64,000 bases of DNA from NCBI GenBank assembly GCA_036426205.1, contig CM071568.1, positions 121,072,225 through 121,136,224 on the forward strand. Reading direction: 5' to 3'. A model generated the notes under the pieces. It had not been told where the DNA came from. It worked only from the letters and a program-made list of their open reading frames with translations, and ran no database searches. Made by a program: the position numbers and the translations under genes. This stretch comes from Ascaphus truei. Lineage: Eukaryota > Chordata > Amphibia > Anura > Ascaphidae. Below, in pieces: positions 46,386 through 58,881 of the stretch (within the stretch, counting starts at the first letter, position 1; each line of letters starts with the position of its first letter).

Positions 46386-49300
46386 CTTGTGAGTAAAAAA
46401 CCCGTGCGCTGACCAATCCACCGTTTCCACAACTGTGGCCAGAAGGGTCACTTCTCTCTGAACTGTCTGGAAAAAGAAAATGAAAACTAGGACATCCAAC
46501 CATAAATCCATGATCTGCAAGGTCCAGTCAGCGGAAACACCCTCCATGTCCTCAGAAAGCACACCAGCGCCAAGCCCCGATGAAACCTCCCCATCGGACG
46601 CTTAGTCGCGTGGAGCCGTCCGCCATCATATGCGTCCCAAGTGACCATTGTGTACGGCCCTTTCTACGACCAACATCTTAAGGATCTGCCCCTGTAGTCG
46701 ACGGACCAGATGAAGTTGTGGGTACTCAGCAATGAGGACTACCCCATCGATGGCGTGGTGAGGGTTCGGCTGGAAATACCGCAGCTGAACAACGACAAGT
46801 CTCGCACCATTGATGTGGAGGCTCTGAGATGCCCTGAGAACACTCAAGCTCTCCGATCATATTGGGGACCAATGCTGATGTGGTGCAGGCATTGATCCGA
46901 GCATACCTGCAAGAGGCTGGCGAACTACCCCTGTCTGCCCTACAAATCCACCCAGAATCCACCGAACCCACCCGCAAAATATCGGCCCAAGATTGATATG
47001 GGGACTTGTTCAATAACACCAAGGGATTGACCAAGATTCCACCAGAGGGAGTGGAGATCATGTACGTAGCGTGCTGCTATCCGAGACGGGGCCGAGCATC
47101 TCTTCTCTCTCTAGAGAAAGTACGCCAGAGGCAGACGCCAACTGAGACTACAAGCTTGTGCCAAAGGTACGAGAATGGAAGTCCTCGCTGCCGGGGAAGA
47201 TAAAGGTGTTTATCCAAAACATCTCTCCTTACACCATGCCTCTTGACCAAGGTCAACGGTTGAGTAGGATATACCCAGTTACCCTCAAGTAAACACCATC
47301 ACCGTACCAGATCAACCAACTGGGCTGGCATTCGACTTAGTGGAATCAACCCTGTCCGCTGAGTGGAGGGAGCGGCTAACGGCCAAATTGCAGGAACACC
47401 GGGAGGTGTTCTCCATTAGCGAAATGCATGTGGGGTGTAGCAAAAACGCCAAACATACCATACGGCTAAGCGATACCACACCATTCTGGGAGCATTCATG
47501 GTGCATCACTCCCAGAGATGTGGAGGACATGAGAGACATCTTACAATGCCCACCGTCTCCATTTCTTGTAACGGAGTCCCGTAGCCCCTATGCGTCACCG
47601 ATTGTGGTGGTGCGAAAGAAGAATGGATCGGTCCGATTATGTGTAGACTATCAGACCCTGAACAACCGCACCGTACCTGACCAGTACACTCTTCAGCGGA
47701 TTGAAGAAATTCTCAACGCGCTGTCGGGAAGTCAGTGGTTCAGTGTACAAGACCTGAGATATGGGTGCTACCAGGTACCAATGAGTGCAGAAGACTAAGA
47801 GAAGATAGCATTTGTATGTTCCTTTGGCTTCTACCAATTCACTTGTATGCTCCAAGACATGTGTGGTGCCACAGCAACATTCCAGCGTTTGATGGACAAG
47901 ACCATCAGCGACATGAACCCACGGGAATGCTTAGTCCACATGGACGATATCATCGTCTTCGGTAAGACTCTGGAGGAGCATGAGGAACGTCTGCTGAAAG
48001 TGCTGGATCGGCTGGGCAAGGAAGGCTTGAAGCTGTCTCTGGACAAATGCCGGTTCTGCCGCACATCAGTGACCTACGTGAGACGCACAGTGTCCGTGGA
48101 TGGAATAGCTACCGACCCTGCCAAAGTCGAAGCCATGGTTAACTGGCCAAGGCCAGAAAACGTAATTGAGCTAGCTTCCTAGGATTCTGCTGATACTAAT
48201 GATGATTCGTGGAGGGGTATTAGAGCAAAGCAAAAGTCCTCAACAACCTTATCAAGATATAACCCAACAATACTGAGGGGAAAGCCACCTCCGCTAGACT
48301 ACCTTTCGACAAGTGAATGGCCTGTGAGAAGGCATTCATCGGCCTAAAGAAAAGCCTAACGGAGGCGCCCGTTCTAGCTTACGCTGATCCCGAGCAACCA
48401 TACATCCTCAACGTGGATACGAGCTTCAACGGCCTAGGTTCGGTCTTGCACCAGAAGTATCCGGCTGGCCTACAGCCAGTAGCATACGTCAGTTGTAGCT
48501 TGACCCCCAGCGAGCAGAATTATACTGTTCACAAGCTGGAATTTCTCGTTCTCAAATGGACAATTGTGGACTAACTCCACGACTATCTCTAAGGAGTCAC
48601 CTTCGAAGTACAAACGGACAATAATCCGTTGACGTACATACTAACATCCGCCAAACTGGACTCCACCGGCCACAGATGGCTGGCGGCTCTCTCAAACTAC
48701 CAGATACGTTAAAGTACAAACCGGGGCCCCTTAACATAGGTGCTGGTGCTCTGTCCAGAAGACCAGGACTGAGTACCACACTGAACGACAAGCTCTGGGT
48801 AGAAATACCTGGACCAGGGATGCGGGCTATGTGTTTGACTGCGGCCATCGTGGAAGACAGAGTGGCCTTTTCAGAACTAAGGGTCGCCGACTCCCTGGGA
48901 TGCCAATGCAAGGCTATCCCTGCTGCCTATTGCCACCCAGATGGGATGAATTTCACCCCAGACAAGATCATTGCCTTTAAAAATTTTGTTCTCCCCAGGA
49001 ACTTGCAGCATATTGTCCTTCGAACATTACAATGTACTAGTGATCACAGACCACTACACCCGTTATGTCCAAGCCTTTCCAACCAATGACCAGAAGGCCA
49101 TTACGGTGGCCAAGATATTGTGGGAGCGGTACTTTATACATTACGGCCTACTCGAACGTCTACATTCGGATCAAGGCTGAGACTTTGAAAATAACCTCAT
49201 AAAGGAGTTGCTGAAATTATTGAACATCACCAAGTCCTGAATGACCCCTTACCATCCAGAGGGAGCTGCTCTGCTGGAGAAGTTAAACCGGACCCTCCTC

Positions 49301-50305
49301 GACATGCTCGGCACCCTAAAGGGTTCTCAGAAGAAGGAGTGGAGAAAACATGTGGAGTCCTTGGTGCACGCCTATAACGGCACCCGCCACGAATCTATGG
49401 GATTCACTCCTTACTTCTTAATGTTCAGGCGAGAAGCACGGCTTCCTGTAGATATACGTCTGAGGGTATCTACCGACGGGGTACCCAACATGACGCATTT
49501 CAAGTATGTACAGTGGCTCCAAGAAAGTCTGCAGCGAATCTACCAACTAGCGAGAAAGCATCAGCTCATCTGAATGCCGGTATCAAAAGGCGCTACGACC
49601 ATAAGGTCCGCTATCGAGAAATTCGTCCTGGAGATGCCGTTCTTCTCCAAAATCTAGGGTTCCCAGGCAAACAAAAACTGGCCGACCGTTGGCGCGACAG
49701 AGTCTATGAAGTATAATCTCGGATGCCGGCACTCCCTGTCTACTGTTTACGTGACCCGGACGGCAGGGTATGACCGCAATCATCTCCTGCCTATCCCGCA
49801 TGTGTGGGATGACGAGCCAGAAATAGAGGCTACACTATTGACCGGTGAGCCAGGAGGATGTGACGAGAATTTAGAGTCAGTAACTGAAACAACCGAAGAT
49901 CCTATGGAAGGACCCTCTAGTAGTACAGATCAAAATCAAGGGGCACCTCCCGAAGGAGCAACGGGTAATGGTCCCAGGCCGCGTGCACCTACTCCGGTGG
50001 CTCCAATGAGCCCTCCTCTGGACCCTAGGAGTCCTTGTTTCATACCCACAAGAGACATTTCAGAGGCTGTAGTACCTCCAACGAGGGAGCCCGAGCCTCA
50101 AGGTTATGAGTATTCCTCTCCCGAGAGAGTTGAAGAAGAGCTTCGCCGAAGCCAAAGAATGAGGTGCTCTCCCACTAGGGTGGCCAAGATTCATTTTGGA
50201 CACCCCACTACGAGTCTCAGCAGTGGTCTCGGAGCAAAATACAATCTGCGATTGTCATGCTCGCTGAATTATGCAACATTGTGTAAAGTCATGCCAATGC
50301 TTTAA
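46386..50305 (+). pseudogene. Ty3/Gypsy retrotransposon gag-end and pol fossil
   Basis: Plus-strand fragments appear in Ty3/Gypsy order. At 46405-46460 is a zinc knuckle (HNCGQKGHFSLNC) whose first expected cysteine is not cysteine. At 46700-47200 is a protease/linker region. At 47340-48182 is a reverse transcriptase with SPYASPIVVVRKKNGSVRLC, VDYQTLNNRTVPDQY and LVHMDDIIVFGKTLEEHEER, where the two aspartates of the active site remain. At 48317-48720 is RNase H with ILNVDTSFNGLGSVLHQ and YTVHKLEFLVLKW. At 48970-49700 is an integrase with VITDHYTRYVQAF, RLHSDQG and a PYHPEGAALLEKLNRTLLDM acidic site. The tail ends LRRSQRMRCSPTRVAKIHFG. Stops and shifts at about 47796, 48180, 48573, 49180, 49240 and 49573 break it. 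The 5' LTR and most of gag are absent: the fossil abuts the Penelope remnant. Confidence 0.9.
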
Positions 50306-50402
50306 GTTGTACATATCGCAATGCATTTTATTATATAACCTGTGTGTGGTTGTGTTACAATGTCCTCAAGCGGGGTGGTTGGTCTTTTCACCAGGGGGAG
50401 AA

Positions 50403-51498
50403 TGTGGCTAGGTTCCCCCTGGGTCCCCCTTCATCCTCTTACCTCCTGCTGCGGCTGGTGAGAGTGTGGGGAGAGTCCGCGTGCCGCCGGAGTGGCCACC
50501 GGAGCTTCGCGGGGAGCAAGTGCTCAGGGCGCTGCCATCTTGAATGTGCGTACGCATGCACAGTACAGTGCATGCATGTGCAGTACGGTTCGAGCATGAG
50601 CAATGATGCCTCGAGCTACGGCGGCCGTCTTGGTGCACCTCGCACATACGCAGGAGGATTGCAAGCGGCGGCCATTACAGTTGGGTTCCGCATGGGAATC
50701 TAAAGCCCCCAGAAGGCCATAGGGCTGCAGGATCAGGTGGCACACAGCAGCTAATCGCGTGGCCGGATTCCCCTGCTTCCAGAGTTGATACATTTGGCGT
50801 GCTGCGAGCCACGCCAGTCGGAGCTGGGACACTGGAGGGTAAAGGTTTATGTGCAAGGTGTCTGTGGCCCCTGCACTGGGCCAGAGCCCCCTATTAGGCC
50901 CCAGCTAGGCCCTGACTCCCCTATAAGTTTGTGGTTGCTTAAGGGACAGGGTCCTTAGACAGGGACACTGCCCCATTAGCTGATCAGTGTCAGGGACACA
51001 GCTGAAGACGCCGCGCAGCATCAGCGGTCTGTGTTCCGGGACCAGACCACTACCGTATGTAGAGACAAGGTGGGACCCTCCAGCTGGATACCACTCCACG
51101 TGGAGGCGGACTCATCGGTGAAGGCAAGGGACCGGACGGACCCCTGTCTTCTCTTGGTGCTACCGGGTGTTGGTGCACCCGGCAGGTATCGCACTATCTA
51201 CTAGTGCACCAACTATAACACTGTGGGCAGCGCTGTCACACACTTCCGGTTGGGTTGGCTACTGTGGACACCAGGTTGTGTAGGTGCCCTGGGGACCTCT
51301 GTACATTGGGATCAGTGTGGACTTAGTAGATGGACAGTTTGATACGGTGTGTGGGTTATGGCTGTGCGAGGCCTACATTATACATGTTGTGGTATAATCA
51401 TATGTGTTCAGTAAAACCTGTTATCTATACAAGTGTGTGTGCCTTTCTTGTATTGGGCCCTGTGATGGGATTATCCAGCATTGTTAGGAACCCTCACA
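50403..51498 (+). repeat. 3' LTR of the Gypsy element
   Basis: Preceded by a polypurine tract (accagggggagaa), it begins TGTGGCTAGGTTCCCCCTGG, just after the pol tail, and ends near GGAACCCTCACA. The 1.1-kb length and the polypurine tract support an LTR. It is GC-richer than its surroundings. Sequence after it looks like an element leader and not like host flank. Confidence 0.7.
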
Positions 51499-51600
51499 GT
51501 TGGAGGCGCTGTCATAAAACAAACCAGGTACACCCCAGGCTCCCTGCAGCAGAGGATAAGGTCTCCTCTGAGCCTACAGGTAACAGCCCTACCTCTCGTT
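51499..51600 (+). mobile_element. Leader-like sequence following the Gypsy LTR
   Basis: Directly after the LTR comes gttggaggcgctgtcataaa followed by ccaggctccctgcagcagag. A TGG-containing sequence one or two bases after an LTR is where a primer-binding site sits, so this may be the 5' leader of a second, truncated element copy sharing the LTR. Confidence 0.4.
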
Positions 51601-52060
51601 TCATGTTCTATCCATTTTTGCAATGGAATATTCACTTTTCCTTTTAAAATACAGGCTTATATACCATGTGCTTTGTAAGTCTAATTTATTTTGCATCCAT
51701 ATAGAGAAGTAAAAACCCCTTCAGTGCTGCGAGTTCAAATACATCAAACTTGAGTTATCATTATGTTTTAGCAAATCAGATGTATATATATACAACACCA
51801 TGAAATGATTACAATCCTCATTGAAATTCCTAATACATTTACATGGTTGTCCAATGGGGAGAATTTGGAAGGCTTAACTGTTGCTTATTTATTGTATAAT
51901 TTTTCTAAAATATTGATTTCTAAATTGCAAATGCAGAATATAAAGCACTGAGATAAATCCTATTTTAATTGCATTTCAATCCCAATTGTGACCTCTGGTT
52001 ACTAATACTACTGAGCATATCTTGATAGGAATTATTTGTTTATGTATACATGTATTTATT
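51601..52060. other. Unassigned intron sequence before the third ATP9B exon
   Basis: AT-rich, ending in the polypyrimidine/branch region of the next exon (tgtatttatttacag). Nothing else is recognised. Confidence 0.4.
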
Positions 52061-52065
52061 TACAG

Positions 52066-52117
52066 AATCAACGAATCCCTGCGGACATGGTCTTTCTGAG
52101 AACCTCAGAGAAAACAG
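52066..52117 (+). CDS. ATP9B: ATP9B exon: actuator-domain segment
   Basis: A 52-base exon between tttacag and the donor ACAG|gtaggg. It encodes NQRIPADMVFLRTSEKT plus the first base of a glycine codon. The segment is strongly conserved in P4-type ATPases and lies in the cytosolic actuator domain; the expected next residues (GSCFIRTDQLDGETDWK-like) would be on a later exon outside the window. The frame is intact. The preceding roughly 20 codons of the protein (VGDLIIVEK region) were not found between 35.1 and 52.0 kb. Confidence 0.9.
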
Positions 52118-52437
52118 GTAGGGTCAAACTACTTTCTATTTGTGGAATAAAGTAAATGAGACTGTGGTAGCCATTTCAGGCCAGTTTCAATTGCGCAAAA
52201 ATAGGTGATACCTTTTTTAATTGGCGTTAGTGTTGAGGGCTGCTCTAAAAATGCTGTTTGTGATGTATATATTTTTTGTTTGAAATAAAGTATTTTTGTT
52301 AACTTAAACACGCCTTTTATATTGTCCACAGCTTTTCTATATACTGTACCACTGTGCCAAAGTAAACCAGGACAAGTGGTAGAAATTGTACACGAACAAA
52401 AAGCTGCACACACTAAACTACTATTATAGTTTGTGAT

Positions 52438-52485
52438 GAGATATATATATATATATATATATATATCTTATATATATATATAAAC
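52438..52485. repeat. (TA)n microsatellite
   Basis: Two (TA)n tracts separated by a short ctta interruption. The 700 bases after it hold no supported feature. Confidence 0.85.
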
Positions 52486-53230
52486 TGTATAGTGACATCC
52501 TCATTTATTTTCTGGTTCATACATATTAAAACATCTTGCAGAAAGTTATATTTTTGTCATGACATTGAAAAGTGTGGTGCAATCTGTCATGTGTTCATCT
52601 TTTAGGAGGCAGAATAAATTGGGCTGTTGGGCTTTGTTCCCTAAGCATAACTTTGAAATTGGACCCCAAGACTTCCAGGGGTTCGTCACAATTGAAGCCT
52701 TTCTAAACTGAACAATTGAGCAGCTGGTGATGATTCAGATAGCAACAGGATCATTTTTTGGTGTGATTTCATGCATAGTTGTAATTCTGTGGGACAAAAC
52801 TTGTTGACATAATTTTATCATGTTGTGCCCTATTGCCAGCTGGTTAACAGTCAGCTCTGAGTCACAGTGAACATTATTACTATTGGGCTGAGGCTACAAT
52901 TTGGAAAGCCATATCTACTAGATAAAAAGTACAACTTTAGCTATGGGTTTACTATTTGAGTACTAAAAATTCATAAAACATTGGGTGGGGTCTAATCTTA
53001 CTTTACATTTTAATCTGTGATGCTAAATAATCCATGTGGCTCATTCATACATACAGTACGTCACAGACTGTGTATGTCAGAGTACCAACATTTGATTACA
53101 GATGCCTACATACAGTAGCTGATGTAATAAAATGCAATGTATTATGATTATTTCCTACTTGTTACTGCATTAATACACTACCGATCCTGCATTGAGAACA
53201 CCCAGAAAATGGCACTACATTACTATACCA

Positions 53231-53692
53231 TAAAGATTCCCAAAAGGTGGTTCGGGAACCCCTAGGGATTTGTGAGGTGTCTCCAAGGGGTTCACCACAA
53301 AAAAAATCTGTAATGCAATCCTGTGTTTAGGAAGGTCCTAAAGTGTGTGTGGTACAGTTGCCAATTACCGCTGGAGCTTCCAAAGTCGCCCTTCAGTGCC
53401 TTGTGTCAAGTGCTACAAGGCATTGTGGGGCGTGACTTTGGAAGCTCCTGCAGTGATTGACAGCTATACCACCCATGCTACAGTACCTGGACACTCTGAG
53501 GTGCTGTTTGCGACCTTACTTAAGCGCAAGGTTCCTTCATGAGCTTAGAACACTATACTGCAAGGGATCAGTTAAACGGTTTTATTAGCAATATTTTGGT
53601 GAGTAGGCAAAATATTTATTAATTAGGAGCTGACACAAATATATTCCATCAGGGTGTTCACACTGTAAAAAAGTTTGGGAACAACTGCTAAA
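53231..53692. mobile_element. Probable hAT-type element with internal foldback
   Basis: The left part reads gattcccaaaaggtggttcg and the right part aaaaaagtttgggaacaact, the typical wording of hAT termini, in inverted orientation. Inside, accgctggagcttccaaagt and gactttggaagctcctgcag form a foldback of about 100 bases that is also present at 60.17-60.32 kb. The target duplication is unclear. Confidence 0.5.
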
Positions 53693-53699
53693 GCAGATT

Positions 53700-55260
53700 A
53701 GAAAATAAAATCAAATCTATGTGCTGTCACATTTGTAGATCCAACAGCATGTCCCAGAGTTGACCAGTAGCTTAGAATATTAGTGTTCATGCTGGTCAGC
53801 ATGGGAAAGTTGTTTCAGCTAGATTTGGGATGATAATTCAAGTGGCCTCAAATGTCCTTTTACAAACATTGGCACGAGATAAATATTTTTCAGGGAGAAA
53901 GAAAATACTTAGCAGAAACAAATGTGTGAATGAGGTATTCACACCAGGTCCCTAATAAATGCACTCGGTATATAACAATAATGAATTAATTAAATAGGAC
54001 TCAGTGAGTCTGGGGACACCAATATCCCTACTAATAGATACTTTTGGTTTTAAAAAACTACCTATTCTACAGACTAGAATATAACATGAGTTCTAGTATC
54101 TGTCCAAATAATGCCACAAATGGAAACTGACACCTGAGAATCACTCAAGTCAGTGTAAATATTGTTTGTGTTACGTTTAGTGTGGTCTTCTCTTCAGGTG
54201 GCCTCTCTGCGATTGCTGCTCTTTAAAAACGTGGCAGTGAGAGTTCCATGTATATACCATTAATAACTATTTTAGTGGCATGTGCAGAGACTTTTTCATA
54301 TAAATTCTGTATCTACTTGACAGGTATACCCACGTTTTTCTATGCGTGCCATGATTTGTTACACAAAGTACCAACAAAGTGGTACTTTACACTTTTTAGC
54401 ATCAAGTTGCAGTGGGGTAGAAGTGTGTACCAGAAAAAAGAAAACAACCACAATATTTACACTAAACATCTTTGTAGAATTAAACTGCAATACTTAACTA
54501 AGACAAAGTAAAGTAACTACATGGTAGGGGAGAAAAAAGTGAAGTTTGTGTTTTTGAAACGCAAAATAAATATTTGCAAGAGCGTATTTCCCTGCTAATT
54601 GCTATGGTTTAAAGGAAACCCTTGATATTGCAGTCTACAAATTTGTTGTCTTATTTTTTATATCTGCCTTTCATCCCTCCATCCATTGTACCTATTCACC
54701 TACACTGGTCTCTCACATTTGCTGTCTCTGGTGCTAAACTATGCATCCACCACCCGTCCTGTAAAAAAATGACTTCATACACTACTCCAGTTCCTGTTTT
54801 TTTTCACTTTAGAGCCTAATTTTAATCTATGGATGTATTTGATTTCTTTTTCATACAAAAACAAATGTCTCCACGTGACATCAATTTATTTATCCCATGA
54901 ACATATTTGAATGTTCCTTAGAGTCCTGCTACAGGTTCTAGTAACGCATGGCTGTATTTCTATCCCCTGAGATGCAGCTTATCTAGAACAATACAAATAG
55001 GGAGAGGTGGAGGTGGGTTGTTGGTTTTTACCTGGAATTTGAACGGTGTGCAATAATTGTATGCCCAGCACATAAAGTGCACTAAATCACATTGTGCTAC
55101 TTTCTGACTTGACTTGCCTGAATATGGCCTTATACCATTTTCTTTGCCAAATTTTGTAGGCTTGGCCTAAATTGGCAAACTGATTTTCAGGGCATACTTA
55201 AAAATGAGAGGTAACTATCAATGTACTTTTTCCTTATAAAATATTTTATAAATCAATCCA
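53700..55260. other. Unassigned sequence
   Basis: AT-rich DNA with no exon, RNA gene or family-level repeat that I can support. Confidence 0.35.
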
Positions 55261-55262
55261 AC

Positions 55263-55345
55263 ATTGCGTTACTCCTTCCGTAAAGGTTCCAACGATATGG
55301 GAAACGTAGTGCAATGTATCTGCTTTCTTGCAATAAAAAAATGTG
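55263..55345 (+). repeat. GAAACGTA-containing repeat tail, possible decayed hammerhead
   Basis: The complementary arms cattgcgttac and gtagtgcaatg flank a segment containing atgggaaacgta, followed by gcaataaaaaaatg. The layout (stem I, GAAAC, GTA, stem I, poly(A) signal) copies that at 45.7 kb, but the CTGANGA box is not recognisable. Confidence 0.35.
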
Positions 55346-55714
55346 GGCACATGTCTTTTAAAATAAGGAACAGTACATAGTTTTGTTAACATTCTTCTTT
55401 ATGCTCAATTTATGTTTTTTTTTCTTCTTTTTTTTTCTGCAGTCTGTGCAAACTATGACCTATGAAAACTGGAGTGTTAATCAATGCATTGAATGCAATT
55501 TGTCCTGAATTGGATTGATTGTGACACTAATGTTGCCTCTGCAATATGCTGCTTTTATATAGTACTTTAAATGCTGTAAAGGGGGAGACGTTATATATAT
55601 TTTTATGTTTTACTACATCATTTTAGAAAGGCAGATTTATATAATGTTTCACCCTTTACGGCCTTTAAAGTTGTATATAAAAATATAAATTTATAGAGAT
55701 AAAAATAGATTCAC

Positions 55715-55723
55715 AAACAATCC

Positions 55724-55758
<35 letters not shown>

Positions 55759-55792
55759 TTATATATAATATATTATATATAATATAGCCACC
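55715..55792. repeat. (AT)n microsatellite
   Basis: A long run of AT and ATAT variants, capable of cruciform formation. Flanking tttaaaggctgta phrases repeat on both sides and around 55570-55680 as a loose inverted arrangement. Confidence 0.85.
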
Positions 55793-56439
55793 ACACATCT
55801 TTAAAGGCTGTAAAGTATATTATTTAAAGGCTGTATATATATTATTCAAACCAAAATACAAACATTATACCAGTGCACATTTGTTTTTTTACATAATATT
55901 CTGTGGTCCCTGTTTTATTAATGGAAACCTTCCAGTTCAGGCTATAATCACCTCACACCCATTGGCCTTTTTGAGACTATAAAATGGCAGCTGTAGATAA
56001 CTGCTGACAAGCTTATTTTGAACAGGGCAAATGCTCTCCTCCTAAATAATAAATTGTCTCTGCAACCAGGGGTTGCATGGCCTCTGCAGCCGAAGCCCCC
56101 AGCACAAGGGATTGCTTATTTAAAGGGCATTAATAACTCTTTTTTTAAATATATATATTATTTCTGTGTGGTTGGGTCTCTTAGCATATTACTCATTCAT
56201 TTGAATTGATGAGAAATTATTCTGAGCAAGTGGAAAACTGCTTCGTAGCATATTGAATAGGAATGGATGTTGTGACACCTTTCAGCAGCAAAAGTGTTAA
56301 AAAATAGCAATGTGTCATAAGATTAACATTTTGTACTGTATATGCTGAATTCCTCCACAACTCCGTAGTAAACTACACTAGTTGTTCTGTGTTAGTCTGT
56401 GATGTTAAATCTTCCACCTAAAGAACATAGCAAGGATTA

Positions 56440-57130
56440 AGCACTTGATCCCCCCAGAGGATTTTACTATGCTTGTGCATGCCTTTGTGTCCTCACGCCT
56501 GCACTATTACAAGCACTCCACCTGGGTCTTCCGGAAAAAGAGCTGCGCCGCCTGCAGCTGGTGCAGAATGCTGCGGCCAGGTTAACTAACCAGACCGTTC
56601 TTGCCACATGACACTTGTTCTCAGTTCTCTGCACTGGCTGTCTGTAAAATGGCACATTTATTTCAAGACTGACTTGTTGATATTCAATGCACTCCATGAC
56701 CAGGGTCCCAGCTATCTGAAAGAGTTTCTAGTTCCCTACACTCCCATTCGCTCACTTTGATCTGCAGATGAAGGATTCACATTCGTTCCCAGAATCTCCT
56801 TGACTTTCATTGGGACCCGAGTTTTTAGCCATGACGCTCTCACTCTCTGGAACAGTGCCCCGTACAATTCGAGAGGCTCCCTCTCTGGAAATCTATAAAA
56901 ATAGGCTCAAGACCTGCCTTCTTACCCAGGCATTTAATTAATGAAACACAACCTGTCTGGAATTTAATAGCTACAGTACCGTCCCACCCTATATTGCATC
57001 TTTCCTTGTGATGGTCTCTTTTATAACCTTAAATGTTGTCTTATTTTTCCTTTAGTAGCTGTGAAGTTTTGAGTCCCATTCAGAGAAAAGCACTATATAA
57101 ATAGTTATTGTTATTATTATTATTATTAAT
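56440..57130 (+). pseudogene. L2-clade LINE C-terminal fragment
   Basis: Plus-strand sequence in shifting frames gives VHAFVSSRLDYYKHST, RRLQLVQNAAARLTNQT-like text, ALHDQGPSYLKEFLVPYTP and DEGFTFVPRISLTFIGTRVF, then LEIYKNRLKTCLLTQAFN. It ends with a tail cactatataaatag(ttatta)n. This is the conserved end of an L2 reverse-transcriptase ORF and its microsatellite-like tail. It is 5' truncated, with several stops and indels. Confidence 0.85.
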
Positions 57131-57289
57131 AAATATTATTGAAAAAATCTAGGATCAGTTTGTCAACCCAAACCACTTCTACATAATCGATATTGTTACA
57201 CTATACAGTACATCCTAATAATATTCAGTATGGGGTGCACTTTCTCTGTTCTATGAGCTTTTCTGTTTTAGAGGAGGGGCAAGCAAGTG

Positions 57290-57720
57290 ACGTCTAGACA
57301 GAATAGATTGGAATGGGGAATGCAAGAAGCCTGGCAAATAAAATAGGGGAGTTTGAATTCATAGCTAGAAGGGAGCGGTATGATATCATAGGCATTACTG
57401 AACATGGTGGGATGAAACGCCTGACTGGACATTTAATTTAAAGGGTTAATTCCTTTTTTGGAGGGATTGAGCAAATAGAAGAGGTGGTGGAGGATGTTTA
57501 TATGTTAAACCGGATTTTAAACCTATTATAAGCGAAGAGGTTTATAAAGGGAATTATGAAAATGTGGATTTTAATTATCCGGACATAGACTGGAGCAATG
57601 ACATTAACATTTCAACTAAAGGAAACAGGGTTTTGGGGATGCTAAAAGACAATTGGGGTACTAACATGACACAAATTATTGAGGAGTGAATTGGGAAAGG
57701 GCATTATTGGATTTGGTAAT
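57290..57720 (+). pseudogene. CR1-type LINE endonuclease fragment
   Basis: The plus strand reads MGNARSLANKIGEFEFIARR and RYDIIGITEHGG, the start of an apurinic-type endonuclease domain. Later it reads VDFNYPDIDWSND, the usual DFN-YPDI-W box. Frames are broken between them. It stops abruptly at the MITE that follows. Confidence 0.75.
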
Positions 57721-57738
57721 ATCAAACAATGTTGAAGT

Positions 57739-58035
57739 CAGGGCCGGCTGGGACTTTTGTGGGGCTCGTGAATGGGGTTTTTGCCAGGCCTCTTACCTTG
57801 TCCGGTGGGGCATCTCCTACTCAGACGATGCAAAGTCAGGATGTCGTGGCAGCACCTTGTGGTGCCTTGACAACGAGACGCTGCAGGAGGAGATGACGCC
57901 GGACAAGGTAAGAGACAGTTACAGAGGCCCCGCACTCTCCATCGGCAATCAGTTTCATTGTTGTGGGAAGAGCGCAGGGTCTCTGTAATCGCTGGGCTCT
58001 GTGCATGCAATGGCACTGCCATCAAGCCGGCCCTG
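57739..58035. mobile_element. MITE with CAGGGCCGGCT ends
   Basis: Begins cagggccggctgg and ends tcaagccggccctg. A second inverted pair lies inside (ctcttaccttgtccggtggg / ccggacaaggtaagag). It probably belongs to hAT by its ends; no convincing 8-base duplication is seen. Its insertion interrupts the CR1 fragment. Confidence 0.75.
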
Positions 58036-58400
58036 CCAAGTTAGGCCCAGGGCATGGTTACTGCTTGCTTTCTCCCGCTTGCTCTCGCTTGCTGCTGCTT
58101 GCCACTGAGCCCCTACAGCAGCAATTAAAGCGGCTTTAGTAGGGGCTCGCGCATGCTTTCCCTTGCTTGCTGAGGCGCGCTTGAACAGAGCCGACAGTGA
58201 AATTTTAAATTCACGCGCTGACTCCGCTCACGTGACGCCTCAGCAACCAATGGAAGGAGAGCAGGGAAATGTGAACGGGGTCTGGCGCCAGCGGAGTGAG
58301 TGAGTGAGTGTACCTTCTGCCCGATCCCTGTGGCTGTCAGCCTGCGGGAGATGGAGGGGGCTTGCGCTGCCGGGGGGGGGGGGGGGGGGGGGGGGGTGTG
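58036..58400. repeat. CpG-rich MITE remnant and 25-base G tract
   Basis: Sequence such as gcggctttagtaggggctcg and tgaggcgcgcttga matches the interior of the 32.83-33.15 kb element. It ends in an uninterrupted run of 25 G at 58372-58396. Confidence 0.6.
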
Positions 58401-58881
58401 CCCCCTTCTGCATATTTTTTTATGAGAGAGATATATTTATATATATATAGATACACACGTATTTAAACTCATGCAGACAGGTAGTTAACCAGAATTTCAA
58501 ATACACACAGAAATGTATGTGGGAAAAAAACATTTCATTTTGCAGGTGTGTGTATTTACTGATATGGCTGTCTAAGCACTATTTTCACACAGTGCTCTTT
58601 GTTATTTTTCTAGAAAACTCAATGTTACTGAAATAAGTGTAGGAATGTTTTCACAAACGAGATAAAAAAATGATACATGTTTTTCCCACATTCGCCTATC
58701 ACTAACCACAAAACTTAAACCAATTAAAAGGACACATCCAATTGGCGTTTGAAATAAGGAGTAAAAGTAGTTACTTTTGTTGACCTTGAAAACGAAACAC
58801 AGGAATTTGTTAGCCATTGAGCAGAATCATTTTGATGAGCAAAGAAGACAGAACTGCACACATCTTTTGTGCTACTCTGAC

